64,000 nt of DNA, from the NCBI RefSeq assembly GCF_051622035.1, contig NC_135366.1:4805001-4869000 (forward strand), given 5' to 3'. The stretch comes from Arctopsyche grandis (taxonomy: Eukaryota; Arthropoda; Insecta; Trichoptera; Hydropsychidae). Positions 32,826-50,165 of the stretch are shown here, piece after piece. A program made the translations under genes and the position numbers. The notes below the pieces were generated by a model. The model made no database searches, was not told where the DNA came from, and saw nothing but the letters and a program-made list of their open reading frames with translations. Each line of letters opens with the position of its first letter. Positions within the stretch are counted from its first letter, which is position 1.

Positions 32826-35800
32826 ACGATAAAAAATAATGAATATATGCTTAGTATAATTTACGTCTAAATTTTATTGACACTGCCATTTATTTGACGA
32901 ACGAACACATGATGCGAAAATGATTTCCCGAAAAGTTATATTATATATATATATATAATATATATACATATATTGTAAATATTGAATTTTTTTGACATTT
33001 TGTAAACTTTTGTAAACTAAGACTCGATATAATAAATAAACAAAAATATGTACTTTGAGATTTTTTCTCCAGTTTTATTACTTTGATTGGCCCACGACGT
33101 TCACGATGATCTTGAAACTAGATGAAAGTGTCATCGTAAACGTCGCATACACATTATTCATAAAGCCAACGATACATCTTAAAGTTTCAATTCATAAAAG
33201 AGTGTGTGTGTGTGTGTGTAAACTTTTTTGCTTGGAAAAATGAGAGCAAAATCGAAATAATAAATATTAGCTAGGAAAAACTTTTTAATATTGCGTTTAT
33301 AAATAAAGCTTAGCGATATTTTTTTCATTTATTTAAAATATATATAAACACTTAAGGCTATATACTACAGAAAACTGTTACAGTATTTCCTCATTATATG
33401 GGAATATAACTATTCAAATATATTTTCCAATAATTCGTAATAAATGCTAGTGTAGAATGTTTTGACAAAAAATAATAAAATAAACGTCACTTTAAAATTG
33501 AACAATAGAAGAGAAAAAAAACAGTTCTATCATCATATCTAAAAGGAAAACAGCACACCAGAATAAAACAAAGTTTTTTCTGACTGATATACACCGTCAT
33601 GTCAAAAAGATCTAAATTTTCGACCAGATTCTAATATCAATTCTATAGATAAAAAGTTAGCAGGTCAGTAAATGACGGATGAACAATCTAGATATGATGG
33701 TATAATTTTGATCAATGATAAGATTTTTGTTAATACACATTTACTTTTACCATATAGACATGCGTACACTTCAAAGCCTACTTGTTTACCATTCAAACTT
33801 GAAACATTGAAAAAATTGTACATTTGAAAGTAGCAATTATATAAATACATACATATTACAACAGTTCATTTAAAAAGCTCACATATTATAATAAAAAAAG
33901 CTTATAGTACGTGAACCTTGATACGGTACGAGAATTAAAATTAAATTTACACAAAAATTGAGAGATCTTCCAACAAAATGTACGATTTTTTTTTAATATT
34001 AAAATAAAACAAAAAGAATTCTAGATAATATGCTCTACCTACATGTAGATCAACAATTAAACCATCAGAAATGTCATAACGTTTCAATCGACGTATTACA
34101 TAAGTTTGACCTTTCGAAACAAGTCACAATAGTCAACGATAACCAGACAGGCCTGCTCATAGAACTATCAGTCACATACATAAAGCAAAAATGACTCTTT
34201 TCCAATACCGGACACAACTCTAAAGGTCTAATAATACTATCCAGCACTGCAAGGCAACCGCCCGGCACAGAAAAGACTATACAGCAGCACACATTCAGTG
34301 AAATTTTGGCCGAGTGCAGGGCAAAATCAGCTTACATATCCATTACAAAGCGCGTCAATACGGCGCAATATTGCTTGCGTCGAATCAATATGAAAATATT
34401 CATATGCGCATGCGCACTTTCGTTAGTACCCTACATTTCCACAGTGGCAAAAGAAAACCGGTTTTGTTCGATACATTACGGTGACGTGCACTGCTGTATA
34501 ACATGAATAGATTGTGTCCGCTACTGGTGTTAAGTCTACGCCACGTACACACTATAGAACATATGAATGTACCAAAGAATAGTTTACGTGCAGTTGCCGG
34601 TCTGTGCTGTGGCAATATGAACTGATTTTAAATCAAAATATGTGTGAAATCAGACTATAACCTGCATACCGGTGGCGGCCCTTACGGCATTAACTCGCGA
34701 GTTGATGAAGACTCGAAAAATGAACTTGAAAAAAGTCCCCACTCCTAATCTTAATGCTTTGGTACGAGTTCATTTTTCGAGTCTCCATCAACTCAAGAGT
34801 TTGTGCCGTAAGGTGGACCCTCTGCATACATTAGTATTTTGAGGCCGATTTGCTATATATATTCTTCAAATGCATACTTAATTCAGCTCATATCAAATTG
34901 AACAATCGGATAGAGTTCCGAGTCTAAGATCAGGCCTGTCTAACTGAACACATTGCAATTTTCCAGACTGAAACGTTACGGAGACTGACTTTCGCCGATC
35001 GATTTACTACTTAACCAACTTTCAACAACTTGACGCACCCGAGACTTAAAACAAGGATATATAATAAATATGAGCAACATATGTATATACAAAAGCTTAC
35101 AATTCAACGTTACTATTGCTGTGTCGGATTATATCATATGTATTTATTTTTTATTGGTAATTGTTTGTTCACATTATCATCATCGTGTAGTTATATAATA
35201 CAAAACAAAACTTTTGCTACATCAAGGCACAACAGTTGGCATTTTTTTTCTGGCGCTTTGGAGTATTATCGACATTTAGAGCAGCTTTCCGACTCGACAC
35301 TTCCTTGATGACATGGTGAAATATCTAACATCACAGAAGATATGGAAAAAATTTCAAACGTTAAACGGAATACAAAAAAACACGCACGAAGCGCCGTCGA
35401 ACCGTTCCAGAATCCAGAATCCCAAAATCAATTCGACGAAGCATCGATGCGACAATTTTTAACATAGCATCGTACATAATAATTAAAAAAAATATATACC
35501 AATATATTCATATGAAAAAACAAATTACACACTACTTAGAAATGATGATTCCTTTCAAACAACATATAATATTATGCTTAACCAACAAACGCTTATTTAT
35601 CATTTAATTCTTCGTTCATCAAATGAACCGACCTCATCATCATCATCATCGCTTGATTATTAATTGTACACAATAAAAAAATAATAATAAAATTGGACAC
35701 ACGTACAACAACACACCTAAGCCTAGAGAAGCATTTTTTTTTTTATTATTTTAATTCTTCGTACACATTTAATGAGGTAACATCATCGAAGAGCTCCACG

Positions 35801-36570
35801 GACATCTTCAAATGATCGGATGAAATCAAACATCACGCGACCGATGCGACCCACCCCGAAAAATTACTTTTAAAATGACACATAAATAAGATCATTCGAC
35901 ATATCAAGATTATCGAACAATTGTATAAACAATACCCACTCAGAGATATCTATACTGATGAACAATGATGCGAGCGTTTTTCGATTGAATACGTGATACG
36001 GAGAATTTATGTATATAATAAAGAAGTAATATAAAGAAGAGTAGTCATCATTTTTCTGTTGGAATTCTTCGAATCAATCGACGGGTTATTCATATTCAAT
36101 ACATGAATATCAGGTGTTGCAAGCCGATTACAGATTGTAATTACTCTAATCTATGTACATTCAATGCAGTCACATAAATAAATCTCGAATATTGAAATGA
36201 AACATTTTCAAAGCATACCAAACACATGATGTATATATAGTAGAACAAACTACGTACTATAATTAGTTAATATAATATTTACCACGAAATACTGAGTATA
36301 TTACGACTCACATTACAGTACCTAAGTATTGTATTTGTTAATAATGCTACTAAGAAAAAAATATATCTAAAAGATTAAAACCAAAAGTATGATTTATTTC
36401 ATATATTTTATGTTGAAAATTCATGAGGAAAAACAATTAAGCATTGTCATTTGTTTTTTCGTATAGAAATTAATTTGAAATATTTTCCATTTTAAATAAT
36501 TGAATATTATCATATTAAAAATAAGTGATAGTGAAATGTTTATTCAACAGATTGAATAAAATTTGCAATT
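32060..36570. other. Long AT-rich intergenic stretch
   Basis: Apart from a fold-back element at 34672-34820, no gene, RNA or clear transposon is seen in 4.5 kb. It contains (TA)n runs at about 32793-32822 and 32940-32970 and a short (TG)n at 33201-33219. Part may be long 3' UTR of a neighbour. Confidence 0.4.
34672..34820. repeat. Fold-back MITE of about 150 bp
   Basis: Inverted arms of about 50 bp (CTTACGGCATTAACTCGCGA, then GTTGATGAAGACTCGAAAAA, against the inverse ending GTGCCGTAAGGTGG) enclose about 30 bp. There are about eight mismatches and no convincing TSD. Confidence 0.6.
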
Positions 36571-36579
36571 GTTAATTCG

Positions 36580-36867
36580 CATCAATAGTCTCGACATTTT
36601 TGCAAGAAGAGCTGCAGAGTGCAATTTGACAGTCATCATTTGACTGGGTGATGACGATGACGATTTAATATCGGGACAGTCGACTTTCCTGGTCGAATTG
36701 AGTGAAGCAGCAGCAATATTGAGGCGCACGGCAATCAACTCTTTAGTTTTGCTCGATGAATTGGGAAAAGGAACATCTACATATGACGGAGCTGCTATAA
36801 CGGCTTCTGCAGTGGAAGAGTCGAGTGGCAAGGTTGTCAACTCACGCTTTTTGTATAATCATTATGT
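36580..36867 (+). pseudogene. MSH6 ATPase-domain fragment (pseudogene)
   Basis: The plus-strand frame reads [20 protein letters not shown], then [20 protein letters not shown] and [10 protein letters not shown]. This is the MutS ATPase region with its Walker B ([11 protein letters not shown]), closest to MSH6. Upstream, AAECNLTV followed after a stop codon by [12 protein letters not shown] aligns with the MSH6 segment just before it, with a small deletion where FTR would be. Walker A and all other MSH6 parts are absent. The 3' side is cut by the element at 36868, and the frame hits a stop on its far side. I see no flanking exons, so this is a dead fragment of a host gene. Confidence 0.8.
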
Positions 36868-37548
36868 TAAGGTGACCATTCGTCCTGATTTTACCAGAAT
36901 AGTATTGTTTTTGTTGGTAATTCGTGAGATAAAACCAGTACACTCTATGTCTGAGCATCGTAACCTGTGCACCGCGGTAATATGTGTTCTCCGAACAGCA
37001 CTTCGGCCTAATGCGTGCGAGTGAGATCGCGTGTGAGGGAGAAAACCGATGTTAGTTAGTGTTTTGTCCCTACGCATATACGGAATAACTAGCTACTGCC
37101 GATGAAGTGCATACGAGTCGTAAACAATGTGCTTACGATGCTCTGCTCTATGTAATAGAATTTTTTAACTAATAGATGGATAAATATACAAATTCTTTGA
37201 CCAAAAAGTATGTCTCCTACAAATATATAGGCAAATTAGTCAAATGTTGTTTCCATTTATCAGGAATAGATACACCAGCCAAAGGGTTTTTTTACTTTGA
37301 TGAACAATATATAGTCCAGTGATAAAACGAAATTGAATATTGAAACCTTAAAATGTTTGCTAATTACTTAGTATAATTTTAAACAGTCTTGTGTAGACTC
37401 GTAAGAGCATTCAAGAAAATGAATTCATTTTTTCATAAATGTGCGTCTGTGATTCTTTAATCTTCGTTTTAAATAATTGAAGTATTTAGAAATACGTTTT
37501 TGAAAAAAAAAAATCCTGGTTTGGTATTTGGAAAAAATAGTCACCTTA
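36868..37548. mobile_element. hAT-like non-autonomous element with exact 8-bp TSD
   Basis: The ends TAAGGTGACCATT and AATAGTCACCTTA are inverted with one mismatch. An exact 8-bp TSD, CATTATGT, flanks the element (36860-36867 and 37549-37556). Only short open frames are present. It interrupted the MSH6 fragment at its last recognisable codons. Confidence 0.82.
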
Positions 37549-37559
37549 CATTATGTGTA

Positions 37560-38860
37560 ATGTTGGTATTTAGTATTTATCTACAAAATTTTGACCATAG
37601 GTGTCGCCTTGGGTAACCTGTAATGGCACCTATGGTCCTGGTTAATATATAATGGATAAAATATAAATATATAGAAACTTTTTAGGTGTATTATGTTGTG
37701 AAAAAATATTGAAATACTATATGTTTCTATTTATAAATATAAAAATTAATAAAATAAAATTTGAAGTATGAATAAAACCACTCTAATTTATGTGCTTAGC
37801 ACATACATACATGACGCATATATGTCAGTGAAATCATAACCAGTTACATTTTCAGTGTTGGTTTCATTCATTTAAGATTAGACTGTTAGGGTTAGGATAG
37901 GTTAGATTGAGTAAGGGTTGGCCCTATACATTTAAGATTGGGTTGTTAGGGTTAAATTTATAGAGTTAAACGTTGTAAATTCATTTTCACCGCTTGAATT
38001 GGTGAAAATATATTTTCACTTGAAATATGCTTTCACTGTAACAGATACATACATGATGTTTATACAAATACAAAAATAAAAATATGTTTAAGACGAATGA
38101 GCACTATTTTATACGTTACGAATTACAAATTGTAATTACGCCTACAATGAATGTTACGTTACAACTAAATTACAATTGTAAATACACATCTTGAGCGTGA
38201 TATATTTTGTAAACTATAGAATCACACTATAAAAATCGAAATCGAAATCGAAAGTCGAAACATTTATCTACTAATACATATAATGTATGGTATGAAAAAA
38301 AAAAACAGTCTCAATTCACTACTTCAATCGAAATATCTTCGAGATAGCTACACATACTGACGAGTGTAATTACATACTATAATTTCCTCACAATATGCGT
38401 ATTTACATTACACACACGCACTACTTTGACACAGTATTATCCATCAGTATAAACCCTCAATTGTACAATTCGAAACAAATCATTCGAGAGGAGTAGTATT
38501 ATATAGTAAAATATTGAATAATTTCACAATTAAAAAAATTAAAGCACACTTTAAATAACCAGCACCGGGTCTGCTCTCAATTGAATAAATAAATCGATTT
38601 AAAATTAACTATTATTACATGTTTAAAATAAGAACAATCACACACATCGTCGTCGTCGTCGAATGAGAATGAATGCATACTCAAACATATTTCAACGGAC
38701 AAGGAAATAATATATTATATATAAATATACATACATACGTATATGAAACATTACACAAACACACAGAGACACACCCTCCCCCTACCCGGCATGTTATATA
38801 TTATAATAATAGGTCTGGTGATCCACATTAATGGCGTTAAAAGCGGCCCCGTAAAAGGCA
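37560..38860. other. AT-rich stretch, probable Ral 3' UTR or intergenic DNA
   Basis: No gene is seen. About 37865-37970 has repeated TTAGGGTTAGGATAGGTTAG-like words, related to the palindrome at 39448-39951. Confidence 0.4.
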
Positions 38861-38864
38861 AGCC

Positions 38865-43600
<4,736 letters not shown>

Positions 43601-43729
43601 CTTGAAGGCGGTTGGAATGAAGTGCGTTGATGCAAAAAATATCTGAAAAGTAATCAAGAACGAAATATAATAAGAGAATTCTTGACTTTAAGCAACGATC
43701 GTAAAATAAATACACACATTTTCAATTTT

Positions 43730-45500
43730 ATATAAAAAGATTCGTATGTAAATAGCATGTTGCTAACCCATTTCGGCTAACGCTTTGTATATTTGCCAGT
43801 TATTGAGTAACGGAATGTATATGTTAGCTTAATTCTATTTCTTTCCCGGATAAAGATGGATAAATATACATGTTGATTCAGTATTATATATGATTATATA
43901 TTATAGTAACTATATGAAGTATTATTTTAAGTTTAAAGCTTTAAACAATAAACGGTTATCTCGGAAATAAAATAGCAATTTTCTTTTTCATTACAGTATA
44001 CATTCGATTATCCGATTCAATATTAAAAAAAATATTTAACAATATAATATAAACCTTCCCCGATTTATACTGCTTGTTTTACATTTTCAATTCTAATAAT
44101 AATCCGTAGATTATTTATTTAGTTAATGAAACAATCTCATTAAAAATTGTTCGTATAAAGATGTCGATTTGAGTGAATTCTGAGGAAAAAAAATCATACA
44201 TAAATAATATTTTGGTCAAAATTATATTAATAGTAATTCAATTATGGAGGCAAAAGCCTTTAAATATATGTAGAAATGATTCAAATGAACCGGAGTCAAG
44301 TTAAATGATACACATACGAGTTAATGACAAATTTGAAAGACTTTAATACTGATAAAGAAATCATTGAGTGGTTAGAAGATGGTTCAAATAACACTGTTCG
44401 ACACGAAAAATGGTTCAGAGACGAGATATGACTTTTCTTATAGATATATGCCCAGTAAACTCGAATATGGTAATAAAAAATGTTGATTGGCTCGAGATTC
44501 AGAGCTATATGTGTTTTTTAAATCGCGCGATTTTTCTATATCTTGGTGTTGTTCGGTCGATGTCTCAAAATCTGTCCATTTCCTGTTCAAAATGAATATT
44601 GGAATCTATAGTCGGGTATTTTATCTTTCATTTGCAGTACTTTTCAACTTTCAAACCTCTCTAAGTAGTCGTCCAGTTCAAATCAAAAGTCAAAAGTACG
44701 TATTTTCACTTGGGATTTTTTCCCACTGTTAATACTATTTTATATTGAGTATTTTCTATTGAAACATGTTTATTGGGATAGTGTTCTGGCCACACTATTT
44801 TTTGTTTTCGTTTAAAAGGGTTAATTGGAAGTGTGCTGAATTTTAAATCGGTAAAATTGAGAGCTAAAAACTCGCTACTATTATTTACTCGTATTTACAC
44901 GAATCTGAATTGAATCAATGGGGATAATATATTAAATTGTCTTTATATGAGAATTAAATAAAATTCCACTTAGAAAAATCATATTTCGACTATTCTTGTG
45001 GATTGATAACAAAAATTTGTTTATTTTATCGAAGTAAGCCAGTTTTCAATCGAATTTTTGTTATTTTTCTTAGTTTTTTTTTATTTGATTTTAACTATTT
45101 AACATGTTTTGCGATTAAAAAAGATTATTTATATTCTTAAATTAAGACGAGCTACGAATTAAAAAAAAACATGTACAATAGGGTACTTTTTTTATTTATT
45201 TCAAATGTCTCTAACTAAAATAATATTATAGTATATATTTTTCTATGAATTAAAATACAAAGGCAATTGACATGAGACGATAAATTGTAAAAGTAAAGTG
45301 AATCCAGTTTTCAACTGAGAACAACTTTCATTCGAAATGATATTTTTTGTCATTCAATAGAGTACACTTTCAAATATAACTTTTGATATAGTTGAATAGA
45401 ACATATGTATATTTGAATAAAAGAAAATGTATGTATGCTTGAAAGTATGTAATTTCACAAAATATATTAGTTGTTAGATTATCACTATTATTGACGATAC
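43730..45500. other. AT-rich non-coding stretch, probable Ral first intron
   Basis: It lies between the Ral 5' UTR acceptor and the CpG-rich patch. The short frames show no family resemblance. Confidence 0.45.
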
Positions 45501-45519
45501 ATCCTTATTCAGTTTACGC

Positions 45520-46230
45520 GGCATACATTGTCTTATTTAAGGTATATGAGAATGGGGTTTAGAAAAGGCCACGTAAAAAAAGGTGTGAGAAATGGGCACA
45601 AACTTTTGAACGGAACACAATGGGGGAGTGCAATCTGGCGTGTTTTTCACTGCAAATATGTTAATTCGGCGAATGAATTGGGTCGAACGACGTTTCTCTC
45701 TCTCGAAAACGTACAATCACTAGCGGGGCCGATTCGCGAATGCGAATGCGAGAACGAAAGTTATCAGCGAAAAATAAAAAAAAACGCGCAAATCGATCGG
45801 AGCTCGAAGTTTTCCGCTGGCGCGCGTTTTTCCACGGGGCGTTTCTGTGGGAAATCGGAACAATCGCTGCGTGGGAAAAAGGCGTCGCCCGAACGACGCG
45901 ACGGGGGCTCGCGGGGGCGGGGCGGGGGCGCGGGGGGCGCAGACTCCGATGGCGACTCACTCGAGGGGGTGGCGGGGGGGCACGGGGGCTGAGCTGGAGC
46001 GGACGAAGGAGCTCCGAGTTAGAATAGGCGCGGCCGCGGCCACTGACAGCCGACACTCGGCTGCTTGCACAAATTACTCATTTTTAAACGCAGCCAATAA
46101 CAATAACATTCGCGGCCTACTTCTCGCCAATTATCCGCGTACGGTTGTTTTCGCGCGTCCGTCAAACGGGGGAAGCACGACACTCGTAAGCTGTGCGATA
46201 GTGGTTGGCCATTTTAATTAAAATGTTACG
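45520..46230 (-). promoter_or_regulatory. CpG-rich promoter and probable non-coding first exon of Ral
   Basis: A strongly GC- and CpG-rich block. On the minus strand a good donor (CTCGA followed by GTGAGTCGCC) lies at 45961/45960, and the Ral coding start downstream has an unexplained 5' acceptor at about 43642, so a UTR exon at about 46060-45961 is likely. Long open frames on both strands are GC artefacts (Arg/Gly/Ala-rich). The assignment is inferred. Confidence 0.45.
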
Positions 46231-46337
46231 TTCGAGAAATACATTGATATTAATTAATAATTTAATAGGCGAACCATCGGGGGCAAAAAGTTTTTTTGTT
46301 TTTTGCACAAAATAAGCTGTTTGTATGGCGCCGTCGA

Positions 46338-46449
46338 CACACACGATATCTACTACCGATATTTCCATATCTAGCTGCCATATTGCAACCTGTGGTTGCT
46401 ATATAGGAACTGGATATGGAAATATCGGTAGTAGATATCGTGTGTGTGG
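46338..46449. repeat. 112-bp palindrome
   Basis: The arms CACACACGATATCTACTACC... and their inverse ending GATATCGTGTGTGTG pair over about 37 bp, with almost no mismatch, around a loop of about 38 nt. It is directly followed by a hAT end at 46452. Confidence 0.8.
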
Positions 46450-46451
46450 AC

Positions 46452-46604
46452 CAGTGGCGTAGCCAGGATTTTGTCAAGGGGGGGGTTTTGACAGGAAAAA
46501 AGGCAAAATAAGTTAATTAATATAAAATCACAACATATAAAAATAAAGTAAATACGCAATAAAAGTATAGTACGAACGAAATTCAAATAAAATAAAAATT
46601 ATGA
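46452..46604 (+). mobile_element. hAT terminal fragment
   Basis: CAGTGGCGTAGCCAGGATTT followed by a G-run is the typical left end of many hAT elements. No matching right end was found before the solo LTR at 46610. Confidence 0.5.
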
Positions 46605-46609
46605 ATACT

Positions 46610-46770
46610 ATGGAGGATGAACGAATGAGACGACTGGCATGTTAATGCACGTGTTTATTATATGACAGCTGAAGACAGAGTGAGTAGTAGCTCTCCGAAC
46701 CCAGCCGAGTTGGTTCCCACTCGCAGGAAGGCAACCAAACTCGACCATGTCGTATAAGCGAGCCGCCACA
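46610..46770 (-). mobile_element. Solo LTR of the TRIM family (fossil)
   Basis: This 161-bp copy is almost identical to the two LTRs of the element at 16391-17487. It is flanked by the exact 5-bp repeat ATACT (46605-46609 and 46771-46775), the mark of an insertion later reduced to one LTR by recombination. It looks recent. Confidence 0.85.
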
Positions 46771-46875
46771 ATACTTTAAAAAATTACGAAATTCACAGAT
46801 CCAATCTTCGCGTCTTTATTTTAAACATATCTAATATTTTTTCTGCACTAACATTTATATCCCTATGAATATTTA

Positions 46876-47047
46876 GGTAATTGGACTATTCGTCACATTG
46901 GGGTGGTCACAAAGACAATTTTTGCCATGAAAATCGCGAATACACAATATTTGGCACTCAAGTTCTCGTTAGTATGATGGACTTTTCGGCTGCCAGATGT
47001 TCCGTTATAGAGATTTTAGTGACTTTGTGACCAGTAATCACCGAACC
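46876..47047 (+). mobile_element. MITE family G, copy 4
   Basis: It has ends GGTAATTGGACTATTCGTCA and AGTAATCACCGAACC, with the conserved core GCTGCCAGATGTTCCGTTAT plus AGAGATTTTAGTGAC. It is the closest relative of copy 6 at 62251. Confidence 0.68.
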
Positions 47048-47244
47048 GTCTTACGATGGCATCATCATCGCTCCTGTACAAACATGCAGAAGTCAAGGGC
47101 AACGTCCTCTTTGACTCACGAGAAAACTGGTTGACCGATTTTAGGGTGTGACCAGTTTTAGTGTGACGGGTGATCACGTGTGACCGATCTAGAGCGACCG
47201 GTTGTCCTGTGACCGGTTCACATTTTACTAGTAATCACCGAACC

Positions 47245-47342
47245 CTTTTTATTATTGAATGCAGTGTGACAGCATGCTTTACACCAATTCACCGACACAA
47301 CACAAGCGCATTTGTTCGCGCCAACTCGCAGTAGCAGACCTG
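47245..47342 (+). mobile_element. Partial MITE, same family as 56517-56679
   Basis: CACAACACAAGCGCATTTGT and CGCGCCAACTCGCAGTAGCA match the right half of the element at 56517-56679. The left half is missing. Confidence 0.6.
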
Positions 47343-47701
47343 TACATGCAACGAATTAAAATAGTAACTAACGGTAAATTAATTTATTGTTAACAGTTAA
47401 GGTCTGTTCATACCTAGTCAGCACGTTCCGACTTCAGCAGGTATCCGGCCGTAAGAAAAGTATTCTTTGGTACATTTTGTAAGGGTATATTCATGCCAAC
47501 CGTCACGTTTACGCCACGGCAGGCTTACAACAGTACCCAACATTTCTTGTTCATACCTTACAGCAACATCCGTCAACGTATCGTATCCGTTTTTTTGGCC
47601 ATCGTGGAAATATACATGCGAATTACGTGCCATGAGTCTGCCGCTTTGCTGTTTTGGACCAATTATCGATAGTGACAGTTGACAGCTGTTCAATCTTTCG
47701 A

Positions 47702-49170
47702 CATTTTGATTTGATTTTTAAATGCTTTTTATTATTACGAAATTATGTTCACAATACATCTTATATCTATTTTAATAGCTACTGATCTACTGATCATTTT
47801 CTATTTTACAATTTTAATTTAATTTGGTTAGTAATCACAGTATTATATTATTATAATGTTAATCTAAAGCATAATAGGAAAAAGAGCTCAAAAACCTATT
47901 TACAATCCTTATAAATGTGCATAATACATCTAATACATAATATTAATTAAAGACTATCTAAAGTCGATGACCTAAAGCAGATTGTGTTTAGGTAATCTGT
48001 GTTTATACCTGAAGGGTATAGACATTTTATTGTAATCACCGAGACTCTTCACAAGTGTGTTAGTATGGTTATTAGTGATTCTTTCATAGAATCTACTGGT
48101 TAGTTTGTTAGTAATGTCTGTAACAAACGGAATATTATATATAGCATGCAGTTTTTTCAGGTTAGTATATATGGGTGTATTATAAATTATTTTAAGGGAT
48201 TTATTTTGTATTACTTGGAGCTTGGAAAGGTTAGTATTCGAGGCGTTATTCCATACAGGTGAAGCATAGGTTAATAATGGTAATATGAGCGCGCGATATA
48301 ATTTTATTTTATTTAGCGTTGATAAAGAACTATGGCGATTAAATATTGGATATACTGAGGATATACCCCGCATCGCCTTGCATTTCGCTGCCTCAATGTG
48401 AGGTGCCCATCTCATTCTTTTATCAAACGTTACTCCTAAATATTTTATTACTGACTGCCATTTCAGACTTTCTCCAGAGGGGATTTTCAGATCTGAACTT
48501 GGCTTATGTTTTCTAACACTAAAGAATATGGCGTCTGTTTTGGTTTGATTAATTTGAATTTTCCACTTAGTGAAGTGTTCAGTCATTGTTTTAATTGCAA
48601 ATTCAAGATTTTTAAGAATAGTGTCTGGTTTTTTGCTACTTGTGAAGCAAGCTGTATCATCTGCATATAGGGCTATGTGACAGTTTTTTGGAATAGGTAT
48701 GTCATTTATATATATGGAGAACAAGAGTGGGCCAAGCAAGCTCCCCTGCGGAACGCCAGCTGCGATTATTTTTGGAGACGATAATTCATTATTTACGCTA
48801 ACCACTAGCTTTCTACGAGTTAAGTACGATTTGATGATGAGAATTAGGTAGTTTGGTATTTTGTTAATAAGGAGCTTATGAATGAGTCCATCGTGCCAAA
48901 CCGTGTCGAAGGCCTTTTCTATGTCGAGACATACCATTCCGGTACTTCTCTTCATATTAAAGTTCTTCGTCACGTGTTCAGTTAGTCTTGTTAGTTGTTG
49001 GGTCGTGGAATGTCCAGTGCGAAATCCAAATTGTTCATTTATTAATTTCTTATTTACGACTTTAAGTAAACGTGTGTAGATTATTTTTTCCAGAATTTTC
49101 TTTCTTTCGACATGGTTTTGGCGCAAATATCTAAAAAAATTTAAATTTTTTACGGAAATTTTAATATTTA
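47702..49170 (-). mobile_element. Jockey-superfamily LINE, reverse transcriptase, 5'-truncated
   Basis: A long open minus-strand frame (about 49120-47972) covers most of a reverse transcriptase: KILEKIIYTRL, FGFRTGHSTTQQL, LDIEKAFDTVWHDGL, GVPQGSLLGPLLFSIYINDI, catalytic YADDTA, IKYLGVTFD and the LPLLTYASPVW thumb. A 3' UTR of about 270 bp ends near 47702 in an AAATC-type A-rich tail. The endonuclease and ORF1 are missing. The intact frame and a near-identical 3'-UTR copy at 15704-15912 show recent activity. It inserted into a Harbinger transposase. Confidence 0.92.
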
Positions 49171-49295
49171 TATTTAAAAAAATTTTGTCCATCATCCACA
49201 AGCTCCTTATACAGTGTCCAAAACTCTCCTTCAGTTTTTCTATTTTTTTAACATGGGATGCACATCAAAACGCCTCCGTGCTTTTTTATTGCCTT

Positions 49296-50165
49296 TGTAG
49301 GCGGGGTACGATGTGTTGACCGTATCCCGGCCTAACGAAACACTGTTGTGTGGTTCAAAGATGGGGTCACCAATGTAGGCGGGGTAGCGATGTGTTGACA
49401 GCGCTGTTGGATGATCAGAAGGTTGCGTAGATCACGTCGGATTAGTACCAATGTAGGCGGGTTACATGTGTGTTGACCGTATCCCGGCCTAACAAAACAC
49501 TGTTGTGCTAGTTTTATAAAGTTTTATTGTTTGCCTATGGTTGTACAAAGGTATGGTATTTGTGGGCAAAAGTATGTCGTTCAGCGGTCTCTGGATGTGG
49601 TAGAGTGTCGCTGGCTCAGCATTCAGCTATGTACGGAAGGTCTCTGGATACGGCAGTGTGTTGCTGGCTCGTCCGGCTGGTTGATCTTCCAAGTCCGCGT
49701 AGTGTAGTGGTGGCTGGTCAGGAGCTGTATGTTGACTGGTCTGCTGCTGTGTGTCGACGCTTGCTGCTCTGGGTCGACTGGTCTGGTGCTGTGTGTCGAC
49801 GCTTGCTGTTGTGGGTCGACTGGCGTTGTTTGGGTTGTACCTCCTTTTATAGTGTTTTTGGAATGCTTGGTGGAAGTGGTTATTGACGCGTACGAAAGGA
49901 ATTTTGTTTTCGTCGAGGCGTCGAATTTTCTGGAATGCTTGATGGAAGTGGTTATTGACGCGTACGAGAGGAATTTTGTTTTCGTCGAGGCGTCGAATTT
50001 TCTGGAATGCTTGGCGCCTTTCCGCTCGATGTATTTTAATGGTGGCGGCGTGTTTCGACCGTTTTGGTTCCACTCGACTGGTAGGGGCGTTCCGCCTGAG
50101 TTTAATATAATGACTGCAGGTGCATGTCGTCTGGGTTTCGGGAATGTAGTTTGTTGTTGCGGAAT
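49296..50165 (-). mobile_element. LTR-retrotransposon fossil inserted in the Harbinger element
   Basis: The block between two pieces of Harbinger transposase ends, on the minus strand, in CCCGCCTACA followed by TTGGTGACCCC, as at an LTR edge with a primer-binding region (Ty3/gypsy-like style). The TGTAGGCGGG edge occurs three times within 160 bp, so short LTR-end pieces are present beside one larger LTR. That LTR has an AATAAA before its end and a 72-bp tandem repeat (about 49859-50003). No coding parts are seen. It is degraded. Confidence 0.5.

Noticed and set aside
36698-37024. MSH6-like frame as a functional gene
   Set aside because: Only a short ATPase piece is present, with an upstream stop, a small deletion and a transposon at the 3' side. 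It is called a pseudogene instead.
45528-46056. Frames of 95-154 codons in the Ral upstream CpG patch
   Set aside because: Overlapping frames on both strands with Arg/Gly-rich composition. A promoter and UTR exon explain the region better.
47418-47693. 91-codon minus-strand frame near one Harbinger end
   Set aside because: It may be part of a second transposon ORF, but no motif was recognised. It is kept inside the Harbinger feature.
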